Made by a program: the position numbers and the translations under genes. 5,372 nucleotides of DNA from Deltaproteobacteria bacterium (GTDB lineage: Bacteria > Desulfobacterota > DSM-4660 > Desulfatiglandales > HGW-15): the NCBI GenBank assembly GCA_030671095.1, contig DAOVAK010000235.1, positions 1 to 5,372 of the forward strand. Reading direction: 5' to 3'. The notes beneath the pieces were generated by a model. That model made no database searches, had not been told where the DNA came from, and saw only the letters and a program-made list of their open reading frames with translations. Below are positions 1 through 5,372 of this stretch, piece after piece; the first letter of the stretch is position 1; each line of letters starts with the position of its first letter.

Positions 1-247
1 GGATAAATACGCTCCTTGGCTATACCAGGAATATCTAGAGGAGACTGGGAAAGATGCGAATGAAGAGTTCCCTATCTATGAACCTTGTCACCTCGCCCTG
101 GCAAAGGCAAATATCCCTGGTATTGAGATCGCCGGGGGACAGATTGATGAAGTTACCGGTATACGCTGCACAATCGCATGTTTCCCCATACGGTATGAAC
201 AGGGTGAAGCATCAATAGTTCGTCTGGTGGCCATCGTAGAAGAATAA
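1..247 (+). CDS. Cyclase / kynurenine formamidase-family metal-dependent hydrolase, C-terminal fragment
   Basis: This is the 3' end of a gene that enters from the left edge; reading from base 2 gives 81 residues to the TAA at 245-247. The visible tail fits the C-terminus of the putative cyclase family (PF04199, which includes KynB). It has a PCHLALAKANIPGIE segment, then the usual closing pattern of a hydrophobic strand (IACFPI), a short acidic/glycine turn and a final VRLVAIVEE strand. His30 and Glu42 of the visible part are 12 residues apart. As I recall, this matches the spacing of the conserved His161/Glu173 pair in KynB. The HxGTHxDxPxH metal-binding motif would lie upstream, outside the window, so catalytic competence cannot be judged fully. 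Family members hydrolyse amide, lactone or ring C-C/C-N bonds with Zn or Mn; the substrate here is unknown. The cupin gene follows after 39 nt, probably in the same transcript. Family assignment is fairly secure; function is not. Confidence 0.75.
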   Translation, partial: DKYAPWLYQEYLEETGKDANEEFPIYEPCHLALAKANIPGIEIAGGQIDEVTGIRCTIACFPIRYEQGEASIVRLVAIVEE

Positions 248-286
248 AGTTTCATAGCCAGATTCATAAATGGAAGGAAGGTAATT

Positions 287-616
287 ATGATCAGTGTGAA
301 AGATGCGGAAGGGATTCCCTACGAAGCAATAAAACACTCCGGTGTGTATGGCATCAAGAAGATTACAGAAGATCAATCAAAGCGGATCACCGTTAGTTAT
401 TCCTATTTTCAACCTAATGGTGGGGCTGAAATGTCTTCCTCAGATAAAGAAAGAGTTTATTATATTGTCAGTGGATCCGTAACAGTCAACGGAGAAGGAG
501 AAAAACATGTTCTGAACCCAGGGGACGTCATATATATTGCGCCGGGTGAAGAGAGAGATATGGTTATTAATGGAGGTAGGCCAGCAGAGGCTCTTATCTT
601 CATAGTTTCACCCTAA
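287..616 (+). CDS. Small single-domain cupin protein lacking canonical metal ligands
   Basis: A 109-residue protein, the usual size for a single cupin barrel, with no signal peptide or membrane segment and so probably cytoplasmic. The ATG follows an AAGGAAGG Shine-Dalgarno (274-281) at 5 nt. Cupin motif 1 is recognisable as PNGGAEMSSSDKERVYYIVSG (residues 43-63, abbreviated by its GG and YYIVSG ends), and motif 2 as GDVIYIAPGEER (79-90). Within these, the two HxH histidines are Ser50 and Ser52, the motif-1 Glu position is Arg56 (Glu55 is adjacent), and the motif-2 His is Arg90. All four usual metal ligands are therefore replaced, while the structural glycines and Pro86-Gly87 remain. A metal-independent role is likely: ligand binding, sensing, or a subunit or chaperone for a neighbouring enzyme. 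It sits between the cyclase-family gene and the HAD gene (23 nt), so it is probably co-transcribed. Fold is confident; function is unknown. Confidence 0.85.
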   Translation: MISVKDAEGIPYEAIKHSGVYGIKKITEDQSKRITVSYSYFQPNGGAEMSSSDKERVYYIVSGSVTVNGEGEKHVLNPGDVIYIAPGEERDMVINGGRPAEALIFIVSP

Positions 617-639
617 CATATGGCGTATGAGGTCAGAAA

Positions 640-1608
640 ATGAAGATGGAAGAGATTAAGAAGATAGCAGTCATCGGCGCAGGGACTATGGGGCCGGGCA
701 TAGCCCTTATGTTTGGGTGGCATGGATATGATGTGCGGCTTTTCTCCCTAAATACGGAAGAATCAGAGAAGGCAGGCTCGGTTATGCGAACAAGCCTTGA
801 AACCCTTCTGGAGTGCGAAATTCTAACTAAGGATGAAATTGAACCGACTTTGGGTAGAGTAAGTATGACGAATTCCCTGCAAAAAGCCGGTCAAGATGCG
901 GATTTCATATGCGAAGCCGTGGTTGAGATGAGGGATGTAAAAAGGGCCGTATTTGAGCAGCTTGATCATATATGTCCCTCAAAAACTATTTTTACGAGTA
1001 ATACTTCATCTCTGAATATTTTCGATCTTGTTCCAAAGGACAGACTGTCCCGGACTCTTATTGCACACTGGTTTGCCCCTCCCCATATTGTACCCATCGT
1101 GGAAGTAGTACAAGGGCCGGATACGACGAATGAGACCATTGAACTGACCTGCTCCCTTTTAGAGGGTGTGGGCAGAATCCCTATAAGGATGAAAAAATTT
1201 GTTCCCGGATTTGTTATCAACCGGCTTTATCGTGCCCTGGGAAGGGAGATCTTTTTCCTGCTCGATAATGGATATATCACTGCGGATCAACTTGATCTTG
1301 CCGGGAAGCTCGCCCTGGGTGCGAGGATGATGATTCTTGGGCTTGTTCAACGCTATGATTTCACCGGATTGGACATAAGCGCCAGGAACCTTGAAAACCC
1401 TGACTTTTTTGATCCCCCCATAGATAATCGACCCAAAAGCCTGTTCGACTTGGTGCAAAAAGGTCATCTGGGTGTAAAAACCGGGAAGGGTTTTTTCGAC
1501 TACAGCGATAAAAAATTGGAAGAGATACTAAAAAAGAGGGATAGTGACCTCTTGAAGATCTATAAAAACATAGCCTTTTCCAACGAAGGAGGGGTAATTG
1601 AATTTTAA
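640..1608 (+). CDS. 3-hydroxyacyl-CoA dehydrogenase family protein (NAD-dependent, single-function)
   Basis: A 322-residue cytoplasmic dehydrogenase, slightly longer than the roughly 280-310 of stand-alone HAD/HbdA proteins. The N-terminal Rossmann domain carries GAGTMG (13-18). The catalytic set corresponding to human HADH Ser137, His158, Glu170 and Asn208 is present as Ser123 (in SNTSSL), His143 (in AHWFAPP), Glu155 (in PIVEVV) and Asn194 (in PGFVINRL). The C-terminal domain includes DFTGLDI and closes with GHLGVKTGKGFFDY. The family oxidises (3S)-3-hydroxyacyl-CoA to 3-ketoacyl-CoA with NAD+; relatives such as L-carnitine dehydrogenase act on free hydroxy acids. Retention of Asn194 and the KTGKGF tail favours a CoA-type substrate, but the adjacent BKACE would need a free beta-keto acid, so the substrate form is open. 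The HFFNP motif reads HWFAP here (Asn to Ala at 146). The start is the ATG at 640 with GAGG at 629-632; an ATG two codons later is possible. BKACE follows after 26 nt. Confidence 0.9.
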   Translation: MKMEEIKKIAVIGAGTMGPGIALMFGWHGYDVRLFSLNTEESEKAGSVMRTSLETLLECEILTKDEIEPTLGRVSMTNSLQKAGQDADFICEAVVEMRDVKRAVFEQLDHICPSKTIFTSNTSSLNIFDLVPKDRLSRTLIAHWFAPPHIVPIVEVVQGPDTTNETIELTCSLLEGVGRIPIRMKKFVPGFVINRLYRALGREIFFLLDNGYITADQLDLAGKLALGARMMILGLVQRYDFTGLDISARNLENPDFFDPPIDNRPKSLFDLVQKGHLGVKTGKGFFDYSDKKLEEILKKRDSDLLKIYKNIAFSNEGGVIEF

Positions 1609-1616
1609 ATGATGGG

Positions 1617-1623
1617 AAGGAGG
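1617..1623 (+). promoter_or_regulatory. Shine-Dalgarno AAGGAGG that sets the GTG start of the BKACE gene
   Basis: AAGGAGG is a near-perfect anti-16S match lying 11 nt before GTG at 1635. No in-frame ATG occurs before residue 24, and starting there would remove the conserved TGA strand near residues 16-18, so GTG is the best start. The spacing is slightly longer than ideal. Confidence 0.7.
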
Positions 1624-1634
1624 GAGATCTTGTA

Positions 1635-2492
1635 GTGATCAAATTGCCTGAAGACAAGGTTATCATTACTGTCGCGCAGACAGGCGCGATCGTCAATAAA
1701 AAGATGAACCCGAACGTACCTGAGCAGCCGGATGAAATCACTGCCTCTGCCTATGATTGTTACAATGAAGGGGCTGCCATTGTACATGTCCATGCACGGG
1801 ATGATAAGGGTCAAAATACCTCAAATCCTGAGATTTTTAAAACCATCCGCGATGGTATACGGGAAAAATGTAATCTGATCATCCAGTACAGTACGGGTGG
1901 GGGTCCTGAACTTACCCAGGAACAACGCATCGAGTGTATCAAGGCAACCCCTGAAATGGCCTCCCTAAACATGGGGAGCTTGATGCGAATCTCCGGTCAA
2001 TACGCTGGTATACCTTGGTCAAATATGCCCCATGAGATCGAGATGTATGTTTCAAGGATGCGGGAAGCCGGTGTAAAGCCCGAGTTGGAAGTCTATAATC
2101 TAGCCATGTTCAGGGATGTGAATGCCGTTATAGCGAAAGGGCTTGTTGATAAACCCTATTATATTAATCTAGTCTTAGGGATGAGATACCAGGGTGCTTG
2201 CGAGGCAAGACCAAAGATTCTTTCCACCCTGCATGACTGCCTTCCGGAAGACTCGCTCTTCAACTGTACCGCGGTAGGTCCAGCCCAGCTCCCTATAACG
2301 ACTATGGCTATGATCATGGGTGGTTGCGTGAGGGTCGGACTGGAGGACAATATTTTTTATAAGAAGGGAGAGCCGGCTACAAACACCCAATTAGTAGCTA
2401 GAACCGTTCGAATCGCGAGAGAACTTGGGAAGGAACCGGCCACACCGGATGAGGCCAGGGAAATTTTAGGGCTCAAACCTTTGCAGGGATAA
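1635..2492 (+). CDS. BKACE (DUF849) beta-keto acid cleavage enzyme
   Basis: A 285-residue TIM-barrel protein of the BKACE family (PF05853; prototype Kce, 3-keto-5-aminohexanoate cleavage enzyme). The family condenses a beta-keto acid with acetyl-CoA and releases acetoacetate plus a new acyl-CoA. Zn ligands equivalent to Kce His46, His48 and Glu230 are His51 and His53 (in HVHARD) and Glu237 (in VGLEDNIF). Arg233 and Asp238 match Kce Arg226 and Asp231, and Ser86 in QYSTGG matches Ser82. PELEVY at 149-154 and the TPDEAREILGL end are also typical, and the length is normal. The position of Kce Glu14, which contacts the substrate amino group, is Ile19 here (TGAI instead of TGAE). This argues against an amino-bearing substrate and for a neutral or hydrophobic side chain. 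Translation starts at GTG. The gene lies 26 nt after the HAD gene, an arrangement reminiscent of carnitine operons that pair a HAD-like dehydrogenase with a BKACE. The exact substrate is unknown. Confidence 0.92.
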   Translation: MIKLPEDKVIITVAQTGAIVNKKMNPNVPEQPDEITASAYDCYNEGAAIVHVHARDDKGQNTSNPEIFKTIRDGIREKCNLIIQYSTGGGPELTQEQRIECIKATPEMASLNMGSLMRISGQYAGIPWSNMPHEIEMYVSRMREAGVKPELEVYNLAMFRDVNAVIAKGLVDKPYYINLVLGMRYQGACEARPKILSTLHDCLPEDSLFNCTAVGPAQLPITTMAMIMGGCVRVGLEDNIFYKKGEPATNTQLVARTVRIARELGKEPATPDEAREILGLKPLQG

Positions 2493-2510
2493 TTCTGGTG
2501 CGGGTCAATG

Positions 2511-2533
2511 TGATTTGAGAGATTCTAAAATCA
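2511..2533 (+). repeat. Short imperfect inverted repeat in the BKACE-SDR gap
   Basis: TGATTTGAGA and TCTAAAATCA flank a GAT centre: 10-bp arms with one mismatch, A/T rich, ending about 20 nt before the SDR start. It could be an operator-like dyad or a weak mRNA hairpin. No U-tract follows on the plus strand (an A-run does), so it is not an intrinsic terminator of the upstream genes. A chance occurrence is quite possible. Confidence 0.3.
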
Positions 2534-2553
2534 AAAAAACAGGGGATTGAATC

Positions 2554-3321
2554 ATGGAAGACATTTTCAGATTGGATGGAAAAATCGCCGTTGTTTTAGG
2601 AGGGGCCGGAGGCCTTGGTGAGGTCATAGCTTTGGGCTTGAGCCGATACGGTGCAGGGCTGGTCGTTGCGAGCCGGAATATGGAAGCCCTTGAAAAAGTC
2701 GCTGACGAAATCAAATCAGAGACAGGCGGGGAAGTTCTGGCCATGCAGGTTGACGTTAGTGATGAGGAAAGCATGACCAGGCTGGTGGAGAACGTTCTTT
2801 CCGAATTCGATACCGTTGACATACTCGTAAATGCCATGGGCCTGAACCTAAAAAGGGACGCCCTTGATTATCCCATGGAAGATTGGGACACAATATTTTC
2901 AATCAACGTTAAGGGAACCATGATAGCCTGCAAGCATTTCGGTAAAGTTATGAAGGAAAAGAAGGGGGGTAAAATCATCAACCTCTCTTCTGTGAGGGAA
3001 GTGAGGGGGTATACCGGCGGGAACGCGGCCTATTGCGCCACAAAAGGTGCTGTGGGAATGATAACTAAGACCCTTGCTCTGGAGCTGGCGCCACATGATA
3101 TTTATGTCAATGCCATTGGACCATCATTGATTATCACTAAGGGTACTATCCATATCCAGCAGAATCCGGAACTTGCAAAAAAATATTCGTCATTGATTCC
3201 CCTCGGAAGACTTGGCGTACCCAAGGATCTGGTTGGGGCTGCGGTTTTTCTCGCATCGGAGGCGTCAGATTTTATCACGGGTCAAACCATATTCGTCGAC
3301 GGCGGACTGACTGCAAGCTAA
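2554..3321 (+). CDS. Short-chain dehydrogenase/reductase (SDR), classical type
   Basis: A 255-residue classical SDR, the standard length. The cofactor-binding turn is GGAGGLG (16-22), and the adenine-side motif is VDVSD (66-70). The NNAG equivalent is NAMG (93-96). The catalytic tetrad is Asn118, Ser146 (SSV), Tyr160 and Lys164 (YCATK). The end is DGGLTAS. After beta-2 the sequence is ASRN with Arg41 and no acidic residue, which usually favours NADP(H) over NAD(H). Ser-to-Tyr spacing is 14, and the post-beta-6 PG reads Pro190-Ser191; both are also seen in gluconate 5-dehydrogenase-like SDRs. It could oxidise or reduce a hydroxyl/keto group on a pathway intermediate, perhaps with stereochemistry opposite to the HAD protein (inference). 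The ATG at 2554 follows AGGGGAT (2541-2547). The gap to BKACE is 61 nt, and 106 nt separate it from the thiolase. Family is certain, substrate unknown. Confidence 0.92.
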   Translation: MEDIFRLDGKIAVVLGGAGGLGEVIALGLSRYGAGLVVASRNMEALEKVADEIKSETGGEVLAMQVDVSDEESMTRLVENVLSEFDTVDILVNAMGLNLKRDALDYPMEDWDTIFSINVKGTMIACKHFGKVMKEKKGGKIINLSSVREVRGYTGGNAAYCATKGAVGMITKTLALELAPHDIYVNAIGPSLIITKGTIHIQQNPELAKKYSSLIPLGRLGVPKDLVGAAVFLASEASDFITGQTIFVDGGLTAS

Positions 3322-3427
3322 AGAAACACTGCACAAGCAAACCCGCAGATTGACGCCGAGATTGTGAAAAAGGGCCATTTCTGGATGGAAAATAGTTAAG
3401 GCCGGGGCGTGTGAAGGAGATGAAAAC
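3322..3427 (+). other. SDR-thiolase intergenic gap with a short in-frame read-through stretch
   Basis: This is the longest gap within the plus-strand block. Continuing the SDR frame past its TAA gives 25 sense codons up to a second TAA at 3397-3399, ending in residues that look protein-like (IDAEIVKKGHFWMENS). This may be the scar of a deleted gene or chance; an open run of this length is not statistically rare. A TTGACG at 3350-3355 has no credible -10 partner at normal spacing, so no promoter is called. The thiolase Shine-Dalgarno AAGGAG (3414-3419) lies at the right end, 8 nt before its ATG. Confidence 0.4.
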
Positions 3428-4693
3428 ATGGAAAACGTTGTTATTGTGAGCGGAGCAAGGACGCCGATCGGGTCCTACGGAGGGACACTCCGCGACCTGC
3501 ATCCGGCCAAGTTTACGGGCATTGTCCTGGATGAGGTAGTTAAGCGGGCCCGGATCGAACCTGGGCGAGTTGATGATGTCATTATGGGACAAGCCTATCA
3601 GAATGGTGAGTGCGCCAATGGGGCCCGCATGGCATTGCTTGAAGCGGGATGGCCCGATACTGTCCCGGGAGTTACACTGGATCGCCGCTGCTGTTCGGGT
3701 CTTGACGCTATTTTTTGGGGTGTGATGAAAATACAAACCGGCAACGCCGATATCATCGTTGCCGGCGGGATGGACAGCATGAGTCAGGCTGAACTTTACG
3801 TTCCGGGGGACATCAAGTGGGGCCTCGGCGGCGGAATGGATAAAAAATGGGGATTCATGCCAAAAGGACACGGTGCCTTATCCATGTGGGGCATTCCGTT
3901 TTTTGACCGGATCCAGCGAGCTAGGGTCATGTCTCAGCCCATTGATCGCTACGGCGAGCTGAACTCCATGATGGCGTGGGCGGAAACGGCCGCGAAAAAT
4001 GAAAAAGTGACACGCCTGGAAGCGGACGAATGGGCTTTTCGCAGTCATCAAAGAGCGATTGCCGCTATGGATAAGGGATTCTTTGGAGAAGAGATAGTGC
4101 CGGTACCGGTTCCCCAGCGGAAGGGGGATCCGATCTTGTTTGAAAAGGATGAAACTCCCAGGCGGGATACAACTATGGAAAAGCTCGCGAAGCTTCGCCC
4201 GGTGCACCCTGACGGTGTTTGTACGGCTGGGAATTCTTCCAGCGAAAACGATGGCTCGGCAGCCGTGGTACTGATGAGCGAGACACGTGCCAAAGCTTTG
4301 GGAATAGAGCCGATGGCAATATTCCGCTCCTGCGCTGTTGCAGGTACAGATCCAACCCTTACATACCCCGCGGTACCCGCGTCTGTGAATAAGGCGCTCG
4401 AAAAGGCAAGTATTACCATAGATCAGGTAGACCTGATTGAGATCCAGGAGGCTTTTGCCGTTCAGACTTTAGCGGATGCAAGGTTGATGGGAATTCCCCC
4501 GAATGATTTTGATAGCAAGATCAATGTCAACGGATCAGGTGTTTCTTTGGGGCATCCAATCGCCGCAACCGGGGCCATGAGACTGATCACCCTGCTATAT
4601 GAGATGAGAAGGCGGGGCTCAAAATTCGGATTGGAAACCATCTGCGGGGGCGGAGGACAGGGGATCTGTGCTGTCATGGAATCCTGGAAATAA
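3428..4693 (+). CDS. Thiolase (acetyl-CoA C-acyltransferase family) with enlarged loop region
   Basis: A 421-residue thiolase, about 25-30 residues longer than the usual 390-395. It catalyses CoA-dependent cleavage of a 3-ketoacyl-CoA, or the reverse condensation. The nucleophile is Cys88 (in DRRCCSGL), followed by Cys89 where Gly, Ala or Ser is usual. The GHP histidine is His376 (SLGHPIAATGA) and the second catalytic cysteine is Cys406 (ETICGGGGQG). GNSSSENDGSAAV (268-280) is the standard strand/turn. The NEAF motif is QEAF, with Gln340 at the position of Asn316 of the Zoogloea enzyme, which helps form an oxyanion hole. The extra length falls around residues 120-180, the loop domain that shapes the acyl pocket; it is rich in Trp, Gly and Met and includes IPFFDRIQRARVMSQP. 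This suggests an unusual acyl group. The start ATG has AAGGAG 8 nt upstream. GC in sampled lines (about 53-58%) is higher than in the HAD gene. Family is certain, chain specificity unknown. Confidence 0.93.
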   Translation: MENVVIVSGARTPIGSYGGTLRDLHPAKFTGIVLDEVVKRARIEPGRVDDVIMGQAYQNGECANGARMALLEAGWPDTVPGVTLDRRCCSGLDAIFWGVMKIQTGNADIIVAGGMDSMSQAELYVPGDIKWGLGGGMDKKWGFMPKGHGALSMWGIPFFDRIQRARVMSQPIDRYGELNSMMAWAETAAKNEKVTRLEADEWAFRSHQRAIAAMDKGFFGEEIVPVPVPQRKGDPILFEKDETPRRDTTMEKLAKLRPVHPDGVCTAGNSSSENDGSAAVVLMSETRAKALGIEPMAIFRSCAVAGTDPTLTYPAVPASVNKALEKASITIDQVDLIEIQEAFAVQTLADARLMGIPPNDFDSKINVNGSGVSLGHPIAATGAMRLITLLYEMRRRGSKFGLETICGGGGQGICAVMESWK

Positions 4694-4730
4694 TTAAATG
4701 GTTATAGGATTTTTTTATTTTTCCCCTATT
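4694..4730. other. Convergent junction, T-rich, no clear terminator
   Basis: The thiolase stop (4691-4693) and the ligase stop (4715-4717, minus strand) are only 21 nt apart. ATAGG (4704-4708) could pair with CCTAT (4725-4729) across a T-rich loop containing T7 and T5 runs. The stem is too short and AT-rich, and the T-run lies inside the loop, so this is not a convincing intrinsic terminator. Termination of both transcripts must rely on a weak element here, Rho, or overlapping 3' ends. Confidence 0.3.
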
Positions 4731-5372
4731 AGATCCGCATATTTTTTTCTCAATTTGGGCTTTTCTATCTTGCCGGTAGGATTGCGCGGCACTTTGTCGA
4801 AAAAAATCAGCCGCGGCCAGGTGTATTTGGGCAATCGCGGTTCATAAAATTCCTTCATCTCCGGTTCGGTTATCGTTTGACCCGGTTTTGGCTCGATGAT
4901 TGCGATAGCTATCTCACCCAATCTTGCGTCCGGTACTCCAATCACGGCCGCATCATGAACTTTTGGTTGAGCATGCAGAAGGTCTTCAATTTCTACCGGG
5001 TAAATATTTTCGCCTCCGCTGATAACGACATCTTTTTTTCTATCTACGAAATAGAGAAAACTCTCATCGTCCATTTTGACCATATCACCGGTATGCAACC
5101 AACCATTTCTGAGGGTTTCGGCTGTTTTTTCCGGGTTTTTGTAATATTCTTTCATCACGTTGTTGCCTCTGAGGATGAGCTCCCCGACCACTCCCGACGG
5201 CGCATCTTCATCGTTGTCATCAACCACCCGGGCGTCCAGGTTAAGATTGGGCCTGCCGATGGATCCAAGTTTGCGCATGTTATCTAATCCCATATGGATA
5301 CAGGGACCGGTACATTCAGTAAGCCCGTAGTGGGTTTCATACTGAACCTTGTTAAAATACCCTTTCCAATGC
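4715..5372 (-). CDS. AMP-forming acyl-CoA ligase (ANL superfamily), C-terminal 218 residues, truncated by the window edge
   Basis: The gene enters from the right edge; a Met codon at 5293 is internal, because the frame continues open to the edge and carries conserved sequence there. Numbering visible residues from the edge, motif A5 is YGLTE (15-19), A6 is GELILRG (63-69), A7 is GWLHTGD (90-96), and A8 contains DRKKD (110-114) and SGGENIYP (118-125). A10 is NPTGKIEK, with the catalytic lysine at Lys201. The adenylate-forming machinery of the C-terminal half is intact. These enzymes activate a carboxylic acid with ATP and CoA through an acyl-AMP. The acid-binding pocket is mostly in the missing N-terminal part, so chain or ring preference cannot be read; medium/long-chain fatty acids or aromatic and alicyclic acids are all possible. 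Its convergent orientation means it is transcribed separately from the other genes, but it probably supplies CoA-activated substrate to the same pathway (inference). Confidence 0.93.
   Translation of the reverse strand, partial: HWKGYFNKVQYETHYGLTECTGPCIHMGLDNMRKLGSIGRPNLNLDARVVDDNDEDAPSGVVGELILRGNNVMKEYYKNPEKTAETLRNGWLHTGDMVKMDDESFLYFVDRKKDVVISGGENIYPVEIEDLLHAQPKVHDAAVIGVPDARLGEIAIAIIEPKPGQTITEPEMKEFYEPRLPKYTWPRLIFFDKVPRNPTGKIEKPKLRKKYADLIGEK

Noticed and set aside
1361..1741. 126-codon open frame on the minus strand across the HAD-BKACE junction
   Set aside because: It lies antisense to two well-supported genes and spans their boundary, and its translation shows no family motif; it is a shadow of coding sequence.
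3350..3378. Possible sigma-70 promoter (TTGACG) before the thiolase
   Set aside because: At 16-18 nt spacing the -10 region is GC-rich or poorly matching, with no TATAAT-like hexamer.
3275..3871. 198-codon open frame on the minus strand over the SDR end and thiolase start
   Set aside because: Antisense to conserved thiolase motifs, including the start region and nucleophile region, with low-complexity-like His/Arg/Pro composition and no recognisable domain. Long antisense frames are common opposite GC-richer genes.
4096..4120. GGTACC/CCGGT palindromic repeats
   Set aside because: They are explained by the coding of a Val-Pro repeat in the thiolase.
4704..4729. Bidirectional intrinsic terminator between the convergent genes
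   Set aside because: The stem is only 5 bp, AT-rich, and the T-runs sit in the loop rather than after the stem.
4877..5287. 136-codon plus-strand open frame
   Set aside because: It is the reverse of the acyl-CoA ligase, whose A6, A7 and A8 motifs are encoded on the other strand here.
5291..5293. ATG as the start of a 192-residue protein on the minus strand
   Set aside because: The frame is open to the window edge and encodes the conserved YGLTE motif upstream of this Met, so the codon is internal.

Overview
The window is a bacterial catabolic gene cluster. One block of six plus-strand genes (1 to 4693) meets a single minus-strand gene (4715 to the right edge) head-on. The sequence has dense coding, good Shine-Dalgarno sites and moderate GC. 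No 16S or other lineage marker is present. The gene content (3-hydroxyacyl-CoA dehydrogenase, beta-keto acid cleavage enzyme, SDR, thiolase, acyl-CoA ligase) is typical of bacteria that degrade carboxylic acids or cyclic compounds. It would fit an anaerobic degrader such as a Desulfobacterota or Peptococcaceae-like organism, but that placement is a guess from gene style only.

Layout: the 3' end of a metal-dependent cyclase/kynurenine-formamidase-family hydrolase (1-247); a small cupin that lacks the usual metal ligands (287-616); a 3-hydroxyacyl-CoA dehydrogenase-family protein (640-1608); a BKACE/DUF849 beta-keto acid cleavage enzyme with a GTG start (1635-2492); an SDR oxidoreductase (2554-3321); a thiolase with an enlarged loop region (3428-4693). 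After a 21-bp convergent gap comes the C-terminal part of an AMP-forming acyl-CoA ligase on the minus strand (4715-5372). The first four genes are 23-39 nt apart, BKACE-SDR are 61 nt apart and SDR-thiolase 106 nt apart. This fits one polycistronic unit. No promoter or strong terminator is visible inside the window.

How they may work together (inference): the cyclase-family enzyme opens a ring or hydrolyses an amide or ester. The ligase, or the CoA made by BKACE, provides CoA activation. The HAD and SDR oxidise a hydroxyl to a beta-keto group. BKACE, with acetyl-CoA, and the thiolase, with CoA, provide two alternative ways to cleave a beta-keto compound. The substrate cannot be read from the sequence. 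Several active-site departures (cupin ligands, Ile at the BKACE substrate-selecting position, Gln for Asn in the thiolase NEAF motif) suggest that this is not a textbook pathway. No RNA genes, CRISPR arrays, insertion sequences or attachment sites were seen.
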